A DNA stretch of 64,000 nucleotides. Source: an uncultured Spirochaetales bacterium. GTDB lineage: Bacteria > Spirochaetota > Spirochaetia > Sphaerochaetales > Sphaerochaetaceae. The notes below the pieces were generated by a model. It saw only the letters and a program-made list of their open reading frames with translations, made no database searches and was not told where the DNA came from. The DNA lies in the NCBI GenBank assembly GCA_944388965.1, contig CALXKL010000006.1, positions 84,487 to 148,486 on the forward strand, read 5' to 3'. A program made the translations under genes and the position numbers. Of this stretch, positions 16,621 to 25,392 are shown piece by piece (the first letter of the stretch is position 1; each line of letters starts with the position of its first letter).

Positions 16621-17829
16621 TCACTTGATGAGGGCGAGGCCTCCCATGCTGGTCTCCCGGTACAGGCTGGGCAACGCCTGGCCTGTCTCCATCATGACCT
16701 CCACCGCCGCGTCGAAGGACACCTTGTGCCGTCCGTCGCTCATGAGGGCGTACAGGGCATGGTCCAGCGCCCTCATGCTGGCAAGCGCATTGCGCTCGAT
16801 GCACGGTATCTGCACAAGCCCCTTCATCGGGTCGCAGGTCAGTCCCAGATGATGCTCCAGGCCCATCTCAGCCGCGTACTCTATCTGGTAGATGCTCCCG
16901 CCCAGGAGCTGGGCCGCGGCGCCTCCTGCCATGGCGCAGGCCACGCCTACCTCGCCCTGGCAGCCGACCTCGGCTCCCGAGATCGAACCGTTGGTCTTCA
17001 CTATGTTGCCGATCATGCCGGCGGTCAGAAGAGCCCTGATCACGCGGATTTCGGCCAGGTCGTTCTCCTTCATCAGGTAGTACAGCACCGCTGGAAGGAC
17101 CCCGCAGCTTCCGCAGGTCGGGGCCGTCACGATCTCGCCGCCTCCGGCGTTCTCCTCGCTGACCGCGAGGGCGTATGCAATCGGCAATGCATTGCCACCG
17201 ATGGAACCGCTGAAGTCGCGGGCCTTGGCGTAGTACTGGGCGGCCTTCCTCTGGAGCTTGAGTCCTCCCGGAAGCACGCCCTCGTTGTTCAGGCCGCGCT
17301 GTATGGCGACCTTCATCGTCTGCCAGACCTCGGTGATGTACTCGACGATCCCCTCCCCCTCGACCTCCAGCACGACCTCCCAGATCTGCAGCCCTTCGCT
17401 GCTGCAGTACTGCAGGAGCTTCGCGAAGGAGCCGCACCTGTCGGCAGGGTACACATCCATGGGGCTAAGGTCGTTGTCCTCCTCGGTGACGATGCGCCCT
17501 CCGCCTGTCGAATAATAGGTCTTCGACGCCATCTCGACACCGTTGTCGTCCAGACCGCGGATCGTGATCGCGTTGGGATGGAAAGGCTTGAACTCGTCGG
17601 GGAACCAGCGTATCTCGACGCTCCTGTTGAACTTGTGGGCCGCCTCCCTGATCGCCTTGTCGGTCAGGTGGCCCTTCCCGGTGGCGGCGAGGGAGCCGTA
17701 CAGCTCGGCGACGTAGCTCGCGCACTCCCCATGACGCGAGCAGAAGCGCTCCATGGCGGCACGGGGACCCATTGTATGCGATGACGACGGCCCATAGCCG
17801 ATCCTGTAAAGCTCTCTGAGCGACTCCAT
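16621..17829 (-). CDS. L-serine ammonia-lyase (iron-sulfur type, single chain)
   Basis: 402 aa converting L-serine to pyruvate and ammonia. The beta-type N-terminal domain (with GPSSSHTMGPRAA) and the alpha-type catalytic domain are fused in one chain, as in E. coli SdaA. Cys residues for the [4Fe-4S] cluster sit in APTCGSCG, GCQGEVGVACAMA and LTCDPMKGLVQIPCIER. It follows the lipoprotein gene with 3 bp between stop and start, so the two are probably cotranscribed from the promoter at 18553-18581. No terminator is obvious. Confidence 0.95.
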   Translation of the reverse strand: MESLRELYRIGYGPSSSHTMGPRAAMERFCSRHGECASYVAELYGSLAATGKGHLTDKAIREAAHKFNRSVEIRWFPDEFKPFHPNAITIRGLDDNGVEMASKTYYSTGGGRIVTEEDNDLSPMDVYPADRCGSFAKLLQYCSSEGLQIWEVVLEVEGEGIVEYITEVWQTMKVAIQRGLNNEGVLPGGLKLQRKAAQYYAKARDFSGSIGGNALPIAYALAVSEENAGGGEIVTAPTCGSCGVLPAVLYYLMKENDLAEIRVIRALLTAGMIGNIVKTNGSISGAEVGCQGEVGVACAMAGGAAAQLLGGSIYQIEYAAEMGLEHHLGLTCDPMKGLVQIPCIERNALASMRALDHALYALMSDGRHKVSFDAAVEVMMETGQALPSLYRETSMGGLALIK

Positions 17830-17832
17830 TCC

Positions 17833-18546
17833 CTACCAGCCTGACAATCTGTAGTCATAGTAGCTGTTTTTGCCATCCGGATAAAGTGCAACCACATGAA
17901 CCAGATCCTTTGAGTTGTTGTAGAAGCGGTGGATGCCGGCCCTGAGGCGTACAGTGATGCTCTGCCCATGCTCCACGTCGAAGTGGGGGCCTTCGTCGTC
18001 CTCCGCAAGATAGCGACCCTCCGGCAGGTCGTCCATGACCACGTCGAAGGTCTTCGCCTTAGGGATCCTTCCATCGCCCAGGCTGCCGTCCAGGAACGCG
18101 TTGTAGAGCGCATCCTCGTCGAAGTCGTCGTCGATGAGCTTCTCGAGGGCATGGAAGGAGAGCGAGTCGACGAGGGTGGGATTGTACGACACGACATCGA
18201 GCAGGACGTCCGCCACACGTCCGTCCTCGAACGACAGGGCCAGGGCATCGCCGTCGCCCGGCTCGTAGACGCCTCCCATCGGACAGAGGCTGTCCAGAGG
18301 GTATGCAGCGAAGATACACGTACGACCGCTCCGGATGCGTATGTCGACCTGTCTGACGGTCTTGGCGATGGTCTTCCTGTACACGCCCGTGCCATCGTAC
18401 CAGACAAGGGTGTACCACATGGGCTCCGCATCCCTCCATTCCCACAGGTGGACGTCCGCAAGGCGGACCTGAATGGTGCGGCTCGGCTGATAGGAGCACG
18501 AGACGGCAAGCACAAGGGATAGGGACATGATCATGACAAGCTTCAT
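17833..18546 (-). CDS. Lipoprotein of unknown function
   Basis: 237 aa from the ATG at 18546. The N-terminus MKLVMIMSLSLVLAVSC is a lipoprotein signal with a lipobox LAVSC. The rest is acidic with predicted beta strands and no recognised domain. It is likely tethered in the periplasm or outer membrane. The start is favoured over the ATG at 18555 because TTGGAC-17-TATATG ends 6 nt upstream of it and includes the 18555 codon. First gene of an operon with serine ammonia-lyase; no functional link is evident. Confidence 0.72.
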   Translation of the reverse strand: MKLVMIMSLSLVLAVSCSYQPSRTIQVRLADVHLWEWRDAEPMWYTLVWYDGTGVYRKTIAKTVRQVDIRIRSGRTCIFAAYPLDSLCPMGGVYEPGDGDALALSFEDGRVADVLLDVVSYNPTLVDSLSFHALEKLIDDDFDEDALYNAFLDGSLGDGRIPKAKTFDVVMDDLPEGRYLAEDDEGPHFDVEHGQSITVRLRAGIHRFYNNSKDLVHVVALYPDGKNSYYDYRLSGW

Positions 18547-18552
18547 GCCCTG

Positions 18553-18581
18553 CATATACGGGAATGCAGGGTTCTGTCCAA
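18553..18581 (-). promoter_or_regulatory. Promoter of the lipoprotein-serine lyase operon
   Basis: Leftward TTGGAC (18576-18581), 17 bp, TATATG (18553-18558), ATG after 6 nt; leaderless. Its -35 touches the T-run of the upstream terminator. Confidence 0.6.
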
Positions 18582-18609
18582 AAAAGGAAGGGAGCGGTCC
18601 CCCGCTCCC
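18580..18609 (-). terminator. Terminator of the aroF-pheA fusion gene
   Basis: An 8-bp perfect stem GGGAGCGG/CCGCTCCC (18590-18609) is followed leftward by TTCC and a T-run. Confidence 0.85.
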
Positions 18610-18621
18610 CTCCGGGGTTCG

Positions 18622-20541
18622 TCAGTGTGCGCTCCTGTATTCGCCCAGGACGGCCAGGCTGCTGGTCTGGTCCCTGAGCTCCTCCAGGGCCTTCTCCAGG
18701 TCCTCCTGGCTGTGCAGCTCCAGCTCGGCGAAGAAGAAGTACTCCCAGGGTTTTCCGGCAATCGGACGAGACTCGAGCTTCTTCATGTTCAACCCGTACC
18801 GCTTGAGCACCTCGAGTGCGTCGAACAGCGCTCCCGGCTTGTCCGATACTGTGAAGGAGACGGCGACGCGGTCCGGGGTGTTGGACGAGCGGAATACGTC
18901 AGCGTTCTCCTCGCGGGAGAGCACGAAGAACCTGGTGTAGTTCCTCGGATTGGTCTCGATGCCCTGTCTGAGGACCTCCATGTCGTTGTAGACGGCCGCA
19001 GGGGACCCCGCGATGGCGGCGATGGACCTGTCCCCCGTCTGCTTCACGTACGAGACGGCGCCTGCGGTGTCGAAGAACGGGATCGCCTCGGCCTGGGGAA
19101 GCTCGCGCTCCAGGAACCCGCGGCACTGAGCAAGCCCCTGGGGATGGGAGTAGACCTTCCTGATGTCCTCCATTCTGGTGCCAGGGTTGACGATGAGGTT
19201 GTGTATGATGCGTACCTGCACCTCGCCTACTATCGTGATGTTCGGATAGCGCGTCAGCAGGTCTATGTTGTCCACGATCGTTCCGCCCAGGGTGTTCTCT
19301 ATTGGAAGCACAGCGTACTTCACAAGCCCCTTGTTCAGCGCCTCGAACGAGTCGTGGAACGTCTTGCAGGGCATGACCTTCACATCCTCGTCGAAGACGC
19401 GGCGCACGGCCAGCTCGCTGAACGCACCCCTCTCGCCCTGAAAGGCCACGACGAGATCTCCTCCGGAAGATGCGGTGTCCGCCTGGGCGCTCTCGTCCTT
19501 CATGTTCGCCGGGATGATCCTCGGCACGCTCTCCAGCGACTTGCCCACCACAGGACAAAGGGCCTGCACGTCGCGCACCAGCTTCTCGAACTGCTCGGGA
19601 AGCAGGGACTGAGGGCCGTCGGAGAGGGCCTTGTCCGGATGGTTGTGCACCTCGACGATGAGACCGGAGGCGCCGGCGGCGACAAGGGCAAGGCCCATGG
19701 GCGCCACCAGGTCCCTCATGCCGGTCGCGTGAGACGGGTCTCCGATGACGGGAAGATGGGTGAGCTTCTGCACCACGGGGACGGCGGAGCAGTCCAGCGT
19801 GTTGCGCGTCGCCTTCTCGTATGTCCTGATTCCGCGTTCGCACAGCACGACCTGGTCCGTGCCGTTGGCCATGAGGTATTCGGCGGCCATCAGCCACTCC
19901 TCGATGGTCGCGGCAAGCCCCCTCTTGAGGAGCACGGGCATTCCCGTCTTGCCGACCTCCTTGAGAAGCTCGAAGTTCTGCATGTTGCGCGCCCCGATCT
20001 GGAACATGTCGATGTAGTCGGCCATCATCGCGACATCGCGTGGGGAGACGACCTCGGTGGTGACGGGCATGCCGAATTCATCACCTGCCTTGCGCAGATA
20101 CTTCAGGCCCTCCTCTCCGAGGCCCTGGAATGAATACGGACTGGTGCGCGGCTTGAAGGCGCCGCCACGCAGGATGACGGCTCCCGCCTCCCTGACCAGA
20201 GATGCGATCTCCATGATCTGCCGCTCGCTCTCGACCGCACAGGGGCCGGCCATCATCACGACGCGGTTGCCGCCTATCTTCACGCCACCAACGGTGACGA
20301 TCGTGTCCTCCTTCTTCAGCTCGCGGGAAGCCAGCTTGTAGGGCTTGGAGATCGGCACGACCGAGGCCACGCCGTCCATCAGCTCGATCTGGCGCGGATC
20401 CATGCGGTTGACGCCCACGGCGCCGAGGACGGTGTCCTCCTTGCCTTTTATCTCCCTGACGATCAGGCCGTTGGTCTTGAGAAGAGTCTTTATGTCATCC
20501 TTCTGCTTGGGGGTTATATCCTGTCTGAGAACGATTATCAT
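18622..20541 (-). CDS. Bifunctional DAHP synthase / prephenate dehydratase
   Basis: 639 aa fusion. Residues 1 to about 70 are the ferredoxin-like regulatory domain of type I-beta DAHP synthases; 70 to about 340 are the AroF barrel (MAGPCAVES, RGGAFKPRTSPYSFQG, SHATG). After a linker, about 365-550 is prephenate dehydratase (VAFQGERGAFSE, PIENTLGG, the TRF motif in NYTRFFVLS), and about 560-639 is an ACT domain (KPGALFDALEVL, ESRP) that normally senses phenylalanine. So the first step of the aromatic pathway and the phenylalanine-branch step share one chain, which would allow one Phe-sensing domain to affect both. No chorismate mutase domain is present. The ATG at 20541 has a leaderless promoter. 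Confidence 0.93.
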   Translation of the reverse strand: MIIVLRQDITPKQKDDIKTLLKTNGLIVREIKGKEDTVLGAVGVNRMDPRQIELMDGVASVVPISKPYKLASRELKKEDTIVTVGGVKIGGNRVVMMAGPCAVESERQIMEIASLVREAGAVILRGGAFKPRTSPYSFQGLGEEGLKYLRKAGDEFGMPVTTEVVSPRDVAMMADYIDMFQIGARNMQNFELLKEVGKTGMPVLLKRGLAATIEEWLMAAEYLMANGTDQVVLCERGIRTYEKATRNTLDCSAVPVVQKLTHLPVIGDPSHATGMRDLVAPMGLALVAAGASGLIVEVHNHPDKALSDGPQSLLPEQFEKLVRDVQALCPVVGKSLESVPRIIPANMKDESAQADTASSGGDLVVAFQGERGAFSELAVRRVFDEDVKVMPCKTFHDSFEALNKGLVKYAVLPIENTLGGTIVDNIDLLTRYPNITIVGEVQVRIIHNLIVNPGTRMEDIRKVYSHPQGLAQCRGFLERELPQAEAIPFFDTAGAVSYVKQTGDRSIAAIAGSPAAVYNDMEVLRQGIETNPRNYTRFFVLSREENADVFRSSNTPDRVAVSFTVSDKPGALFDALEVLKRYGLNMKKLESRPIAGKPWEYFFFAELELHSQEDLEKALEELRDQTSSLAVLGEYRSAH

Positions 20542-20547
20542 GGTGCA

Positions 20548-20576
20548 ATGCTAGTTTGAAGCGCTGTTTTTTGCAA
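20548..20576 (-). promoter_or_regulatory. Promoter of the aroF-pheA fusion gene
   Basis: Leftward TTGCAA (20571-20576), 17 bp, TAGCAT (20548-20553), ATG after 6 nt and no ribosome site. Confidence 0.6.
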
Positions 20577-20582
20577 TGGATT

Positions 20583-20591
20583 TGTGATAAT
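20583..20591 (+). promoter_or_regulatory. Extended -10 of nth
   Basis: TGTGATAAT (TG-n-GATAAT) ends 9 nt before the nth ATG; no good -35 at 17 bp. It lies against the divergent aroF-pheA promoter. Confidence 0.4.
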
Positions 20592-20600
20592 CATGATCAT

Positions 20601-21266
20601 ATGGACGAAAAGTACTGGGACAGGATATTCGAGGAGTTCTCCGCCGAGGTCGGCAGGAGTCCGAAGAGGCTGCCATCCGTCAGCATCGTGGCATCGCAGG
20701 TGCATAGCGACCCCTATGCCGTCCTCGTCAGCACGATCCTCTCGCTGAGGACGAAGGACGAGGTCACACTGGCCGCATCGAAGAGGCTCCTGGAGATCGC
20801 CCCCGACATAAGAAGTCTGGATGCCCTGGACGAGGAGACGATCCAGAGCGCCATCTACCCTGCCGGCTTCTACAAGAGGAAGGCCGGTCAACTCAAGGCG
20901 GTCGCCCGCGCCATCATAGAGCGTTTCGACAGACAGGTTCCCTCCTGTGCCGAGGACCTCATGTCCCTTCCCGGCGTCGGCATCAAGACGGCGAACCTTA
21001 CGTTGAATCTGGGCTTCGGGATTCCCGCCATCTGTGTGGACTGCCATGTACACCAGATCGCCAACCGCATGGGCTGGATAAGCACGAAGACGCCCGAGGA
21101 GAGCGTGAAGGCGCTCGAGGCCATCATGCCAGAGCGCTTCTGGATAGGTCTCAACGAGCTTCTGGTCTCGTACGGACAGACCGTATGCCTGTCCGTCTCC
21201 CCGCTGTGCTCCAGATGCCCCGAGAACGGAAGCTGTCCCAAGGTCGGTGTCGTCCGGCACCGCTGA
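20601..21266 (+). CDS. nth: Endonuclease III
   Basis: 221 aa base-excision DNA glycosylase/AP lyase for oxidised pyrimidines. The helix-hairpin-helix LPGVGIKTAN carries the catalytic Lys, VDCHVHQIANRMG the catalytic Asp, and the C-terminal Cys-x6-Cys-x2-Cys-x5-Cys (CLSVSPLCSRCPENGSC) binds a [4Fe-4S] cluster. VDCHV replaces the more usual VDTHV. The ATG at 20601 is chosen by homology (MDEKYWDRIFEEF); an earlier in-frame ATG at 20556 would overlap the divergent promoter. Confidence 0.94.
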   Translation: MDEKYWDRIFEEFSAEVGRSPKRLPSVSIVASQVHSDPYAVLVSTILSLRTKDEVTLAASKRLLEIAPDIRSLDALDEETIQSAIYPAGFYKRKAGQLKAVARAIIERFDRQVPSCAEDLMSLPGVGIKTANLTLNLGFGIPAICVDCHVHQIANRMGWISTKTPEESVKALEAIMPERFWIGLNELLVSYGQTVCLSVSPLCSRCPENGSCPKVGVVRHR

Positions 21267-21292
21267 CCTGCCAAGTGGAATGGAGGTGAGTC

Positions 21293-22297
21293 ATGATTGC
21301 TCCCAAGCTGAACAAGGGAGACGCCATCGGGGTGTTCTCTCCATCGTCGCCGGCGACGGCCACAGCCAGAGTGCGTTACGGGCGCGGCAAGGCCTACCTC
21401 GAATCGAAGGGCTACAGAATCGTCGAAGGTGACCTCACAGGCCGGAAGGACTTCTACCGCTCGGGTTCCATCGCCCAGAGGGTCGATGAGCTCAACGCCC
21501 TGATCCGTGACCCGGATGTGCGCTGCATCATGTCGTCGATCGGAGGCATGAACTCCAATTCCCTGCTTCCATACATCGACTACGAGGCCCTTGCGAAGGA
21601 CCCGAAGATCGTCATCGGCTACTCCGATGTGACGGCGATCCTCTTCGCAATATACACCAGGACGGGACTGGTAACCTATTACGGACCTGCACTCGTGGCC
21701 TCGTTCGGCGAGCTGCCGCCGTTCGTGGACGAGACGTTCGGCTACTTCGAATCCATCGTGGCGAATAAAGCATCATTTCCTCACGTCCTGCCCACTCCGG
21801 ATGCGTGGACGGACGAATTCCTCGACTGGGAGACGCAGGACAGGGAGAAGAGACCTGTAGCGAACGCCCTCGTCACTGTTTGTGGCGGCAAGGCGGAATG
21901 CAGACTGGTCGCAGGAAACCTCAACACGATGGAAGGTTTCTGGGGGACCAGGTACTTCCCCGCGATTCTGGAAGGGGACATCCTCATGATAGAGGACTCC
22001 ATGAAGGACGCCTCGACGATCGAGCGCAGCTTCGCCATGCTGAAGCTGAACGGGGTCTTCGAGCGCATCGGAGGACTCGTGCTGGGCAAGCACGAGAAGT
22101 TCGACGACCGGGGAAGCGGCCGCATGCCCTACGACATACTCGTGGAGGTCATGGGGGATGTACGCTTCCCCGTGCTTGCCCAGTTCGACTGTTGCCACAC
22201 CCACCCGATGCTGACGCTCCCGATCGGCTCCCGTGTCGGATTGGATGCGGATGCGCAGAGGCTGACCATCCTCCGGGAGGACGACGAAGGCATCTGA
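21293..22297 (+). CDS. LD-carboxypeptidase (peptidase S66/MccF family)
   Basis: 334 aa. The S66 nucleophile motif IGYSDVT, the Glu of VAGNLNTMEG-type context and the C-terminal His in CCHTHPMLTLPIG are present. Members cleave the L-lysine-D-alanine bond of murein tetrapeptides during cell-wall recycling, or detoxify microcin C (MccF). Residue-level reading does not separate these two. TGGAGGTG lies before the ATG, 26 bp after nth, so cotranscription with nth is likely. Confidence 0.87.
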   Translation: MIAPKLNKGDAIGVFSPSSPATATARVRYGRGKAYLESKGYRIVEGDLTGRKDFYRSGSIAQRVDELNALIRDPDVRCIMSSIGGMNSNSLLPYIDYEALAKDPKIVIGYSDVTAILFAIYTRTGLVTYYGPALVASFGELPPFVDETFGYFESIVANKASFPHVLPTPDAWTDEFLDWETQDREKRPVANALVTVCGGKAECRLVAGNLNTMEGFWGTRYFPAILEGDILMIEDSMKDASTIERSFAMLKLNGVFERIGGLVLGKHEKFDDRGSGRMPYDILVEVMGDVRFPVLAQFDCCHTHPMLTLPIGSRVGLDADAQRLTILREDDEGI

Positions 22298-22315
22298 CGA
22301 ACGGCATCGGCCCAC

Positions 22316-22344
22316 TTGCACAAAGCACTGTTTTACATTAAGCT
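22316..22344 (+). promoter_or_regulatory. Promoter of tRNA-Ser (and possibly ffs)
   Basis: TTGCAC (22316-22321), 17 bp, TAAGCT (22339-22344), about 18 nt before the mature tRNA 5' end. Confidence 0.5.
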
Positions 22345-22362
22345 AGCCGGTGTTTCATCACT

Positions 22363-22448
22363 GGAGAGGTGTCCGAGTGGTCGAAGGTGCACGATTGGAA
22401 GTCGTGTAAGGTCAAAAGCCTTCGGGGGTTCGAATCCCCCCCTCTCCG
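22363..22448 (+). tRNA. tRNA-Ser (anticodon GGA)
   Basis: Class II tRNA of 86 nt. The acceptor stem GGAGAGG/CCTCTCC and discriminator G fit serine. The anticodon stem CACGA/TCGTG has loop TTGGAAG with GGA at 22397-22399. The long variable arm and T-arm GGGGGTTCGAATCCCCC are clear. CCA is not encoded. It reads UCC and UCU codons. Confidence 0.97.
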
Positions 22449-22453
22449 TAATT

Positions 22454-22556
22454 CCGGTGACAGATACCAGGCAATGGATGCCTCCCAACCCCGCCAGGAC
22501 AGGAATGTAGCAACGGTCAGAGGACGTTTCATGTGACCAGGACCATTTGTCGCCGG
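22454..22556 (+). ncRNA. ffs: Signal recognition particle RNA (small bacterial 4.5S type)
   Basis: The outer helix pairs CCGGTGACA (22454-22462) with TGTCGCCGG (22548-22556). The apical SRP core is intact: CAGG on the 5' side, the stem ACA/TGT closed by a GGAA tetraloop, and AGCA on the 3' side (22495-22513). A T-rich tail follows. The RNA partners Ffh for membrane-protein targeting. The order tRNA-Ser, SRP RNA, dnaX, ybaB, recR matches Bacillus subtilis. Confidence 0.88.
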
Positions 22557-22577
22557 TTTCTATTTCCAGGCCCCCTG

Positions 22578-22586
22578 TGCTATAAT
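22578..22586 (+). promoter_or_regulatory. Extended -10 promoter of dnaX
   Basis: TGCTATAAT has a perfect TATAAT (22581-22586) with the TG extension; the -35 is weak. It lies between ffs and dnaX. Confidence 0.65.
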
Positions 22587-22614
22587 TCCGCCTGATTCAT
22601 CATAGGAGACCGCA

Positions 22615-24360
22615 ATGGCATACGAAGTCACCGCAACAAGGAAGAGACCACAGGTATTCGAGAAGCTCGTGGGTCAGCAGTTCGTGGTCTCCACGATAGA
22701 GAACGCGATAGAAAGCGGCAGGATAGCGCATGCATATCTCTTTTCCGGCCCGCGAGGCGTCGGAAAGACGACATCGGCCCGTCTGCTGGCCAAGGCGCTC
22801 AACTGCGAGAAGGGTCCGACCGCGCACCCATGCGGTGAGTGCGCCTCTTGCCGCGAGATCGCATCGGGCTCGAGCGTCGACGTCATAGAGATCGACGGTG
22901 CGTCCAACACCTCGGTCAACGACATAAGGGTCATCAAGGACGAGGTCCTCTTCCCTCCTCAGGCATCCCGATACAAGATCTACATCATAGACGAGGTGCA
23001 CATGCTCTCCAACTCGGCCTTCAACGCCCTGCTGAAGACCATCGAGGAGCCGCCCGAGTACATCATCTTCATATTCGCCACCACGGAGCTGCAGAAGGTG
23101 CCTGCGACGATCCGCAGCCGCTGCCAGCAGTTCCACTTCCAGCTCATCGGTCTTGATGACATCAGGGCCTGCCTGAAGGAGGCATGCACCGAGATGGACA
23201 TACAGGCGGACGAGGATGCGCTCTTCTGGATCGCAAAGGAGGCGGCCGGTTCCATGAGGGACGCCTACACGCTCTTCGACCAGGTCGCCTCGTTCTCAGG
23301 AGACCATATCACCCTTGCCGCGATACGCGACAAGCTCGGCCTCGTGTCAGGCGACCAGATCGCCTCGCTCGTCGCCACAGCGGTCTCGGGCGACAGGAGG
23401 AAGGCCCAGGAGGACCTCGCCTCCATTCTCTCCAGAGGCGTGTCCGTCGAGCAGTGCATCCGCGACTTCTCAGACTTCTTCCGCTGTGTCCTCCTGGTCA
23501 AGGAAGGCATCGACAGCGAGGAGATTCTTGGGATGCGGAGACAGGACATCCCCAGACAGATCGTCGACTCGCTGTCCTCGGCCCAGGTGGAGGCGACGCT
23601 GCGCTTCCTCATGCAGAGCTACCGGGAGATACGCTATTCGATATCTCCACGCTTCGAACTCGAGCTGTTCGTGTCTCGTCTTTCGTCCCTGCGCTTCCTC
23701 ACGAGCCCCGAGGAGCTCGTGCAGCGTCTGGAGGCGATGAAGGACGACATCGCGAAGGGAAAGGCGACTGTCGTGAAGGAGGTGCAGACCCTCCAGGTTA
23801 CACAACCCGCTTCTGCTCCTGTGCAGAGACCGGATGAGAGCAAGGCGGACCCTGATGGGGAGGAATCCCCACAGCAGGTCCGACAGGAGGATCCGGCCCC
23901 GGAGACGGAGCGCCCTTTTGAACCAGCCACAGCCGACACGAATGAAGGCTGTGGAGACATGAGGAAGAAGAATGAAGACGCTGCGCCTGCAGCAGGAGAC
24001 AAGGAAGCCGTACCCGCCATCGCATCCGGCACTTCATTCCGCGACCGGCTGGGTGCCCTCGTCGAAGCCGGCGACGAGTGCGGCGTATTCGCCCTGGGCA
24101 ACTGTCTTGCGGAAGTGCAGGAGGCCGTCGTCAGGGATGGCGTGCTATGTCTCGAGACCTCATCCTCATACGCACACCGCGTGCTTGGCCAGAACATCGC
24201 GGTCGTGACCAGCCTGGTCGAGGACGTCACGGGCTTCCACGGAAAGGTGGAGGTTCTCCTGAAGCAGGTGGAGGAAGACACCCACGACCCGCTCCTGGAC
24301 ACGCTCGCCAAGGCGTTCAGAGGCCAGATAATCATGGAAAGGGACGAGGAAGGCAGATGA
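22615..24360 (+). CDS. dnaX: DNA polymerase III subunit gamma/tau
   Basis: 581 aa clamp-loader ATPase. Walker A GPRGVGKTT, a zinc module beginning CGECASC, Walker B IIDEVHML and sensor-1 ATTELQK lie in the N-terminal 370 residues. A Pro/Glu/Ala-rich linker (about 395-480) leads to the tau-specific C-terminus. I see no A6G-type slippery heptamer, so a frameshifted gamma form is not evident. AGGAGAC precedes the ATG. The stop overlaps the next gene's start (ATGA). Confidence 0.96.
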   Translation: MAYEVTATRKRPQVFEKLVGQQFVVSTIENAIESGRIAHAYLFSGPRGVGKTTSARLLAKALNCEKGPTAHPCGECASCREIASGSSVDVIEIDGASNTSVNDIRVIKDEVLFPPQASRYKIYIIDEVHMLSNSAFNALLKTIEEPPEYIIFIFATTELQKVPATIRSRCQQFHFQLIGLDDIRACLKEACTEMDIQADEDALFWIAKEAAGSMRDAYTLFDQVASFSGDHITLAAIRDKLGLVSGDQIASLVATAVSGDRRKAQEDLASILSRGVSVEQCIRDFSDFFRCVLLVKEGIDSEEILGMRRQDIPRQIVDSLSSAQVEATLRFLMQSYREIRYSISPRFELELFVSRLSSLRFLTSPEELVQRLEAMKDDIAKGKATVVKEVQTLQVTQPASAPVQRPDESKADPDGEESPQQVRQEDPAPETERPFEPATADTNEGCGDMRKKNEDAAPAAGDKEAVPAIASGTSFRDRLGALVEAGDECGVFALGNCLAEVQEAVVRDGVLCLETSSSYAHRVLGQNIAVVTSLVEDVTGFHGKVEVLLKQVEEDTHDPLLDTLAKAFRGQIIMERDEEGR

Positions 24361-25058
24361 TCCGGGCATGGACGGTGCGTCTTGCCGTGTATCTTGCGGG
24401 GCTCGTGGTCCTGGCCTTGGGCATCACGCTCAATGTAAAGACAGGGCTTGGCGTCTCCCCTCTGGTGTCGACGGCCCATGTGGCGGCTCTCGCCATCCCC
24501 GCGCCGATCGGGGACACGACCTTCGTGCTGTATTCGTCGTTCGTCGTCGTCCAGATCGTCATACATGTTCTCATGTACTGCAGGAACAGGGACCTTCAGA
24601 TTGCATCCACCATCGCGAAGGACATCCTGCAGCTTCCACTGTCGATGGTCTTCACCAGGCTGATGAACGTCTTCGAAGCCGCCATGCCGATGATGACGGA
24701 TCTCGTGCAGGGATCCTTCTTCGCCTCGATGGCAGGCAGGCTGCTGGTGCTCCTTGCGGCGATCGTCTGCACTGGTGTTGGAGCCGCCGCATCCCTGGAC
24801 ATGCGCCTGATACCAAATCCGGGCGACGGCATCGTCCAGACCATTGCGGACGTCTCGCATCTGGAGACGGGACTGGTGAAGAACATCTTCGACGGCTGCA
24901 GCGTCGTCCTGACGCTGGTCATGTCATACGCTCTGCTCGGATGCAACATGACCATAGGCGTGGGAACCCTTGCGGCCTTTCTCGGCATAGGACGCGTCAT
25001 GGCCCTCTTCGACCGGTTCGTCTTGCCACATCTTCCCCGTGTCGGATATATTTCCTGA
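24357..25058 (+). CDS. YczE/YitT-like integral membrane protein
   Basis: 233 aa with five or six predicted membrane helices and the conserved start VYLAGLVVLALGITLNVKTGLGVSP, typical of the YczE/YyaS group. Function is unknown in general; some relatives are linked to metabolite export. The ATG overlaps the dnaX TGA (ATGA), so it is translationally coupled to a replication gene, although it is not part of the usual dnaX-ybaB-recR block. It looks inserted into that operon. Confidence 0.8.
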   Translation: MIRAWTVRLAVYLAGLVVLALGITLNVKTGLGVSPLVSTAHVAALAIPAPIGDTTFVLYSSFVVVQIVIHVLMYCRNRDLQIASTIAKDILQLPLSMVFTRLMNVFEAAMPMMTDLVQGSFFASMAGRLLVLLAAIVCTGVGAAASLDMRLIPNPGDGIVQTIADVSHLETGLVKNIFDGCSVVLTLVMSYALLGCNMTIGVGTLAAFLGIGRVMALFDRFVLPHLPRVGYIS

Positions 25059-25082
25059 CGGGTGAAGACCCGGGAGAAGAAA

Positions 25083-25388
25083 GTGAACAACCCGTTTGGA
25101 ATCGACTTCGGCGACATCGCGAAGATGAAGAAGGAGTTCGACAGGATGAAGAGCGCGATGGACGGAATCAGCGCCACCGGAAGCGCCGGCGGCGACATGG
25201 TGTCCATCACGATAGACGGCAACAACCAGGTCAGGGACGTGAAGATCAGCCAGGAGGCCTACGACCTGGGATCACAGGCGCTGCAGACACTCGTCTCGGC
25301 GGCCCTTTCCGACACCCTCGGAAGGCTGGACGAGGCCAGGCAGGAGAAGCAGAAGGAGCTTGCCATGGACCTGCTTGCCAACCGGTGA
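25083..25388 (+). CDS. YbaB/EbfC nucleoid-associated protein
   Basis: 101 aa. The pattern of a charged N-terminal helix (DIAKMKKEFDRMKSAM), then SITIDGNNQVRDVKIS and a C-terminal helix with RQEKQKELA is the YbaB/EbfC fold, a dimeric DNA binder first studied in Borrelia. The GTG at 25083 is chosen because GGGAG lies 8 nt upstream; a GTG at 25062 would add seven residues. Confidence 0.92.
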   Translation: MNNPFGIDFGDIAKMKKEFDRMKSAMDGISATGSAGGDMVSITIDGNNQVRDVKISQEAYDLGSQALQTLVSAALSDTLGRLDEARQEKQKELAMDLLANR

Positions 25389-25392
25389 GCCA

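Noticed and set aside
23820..24000. Programmed frameshift for a short DnaX form
   Set aside because: Runs such as AAGAAGAATGAAG occur, but no A6G heptamer with a following hairpin is seen.
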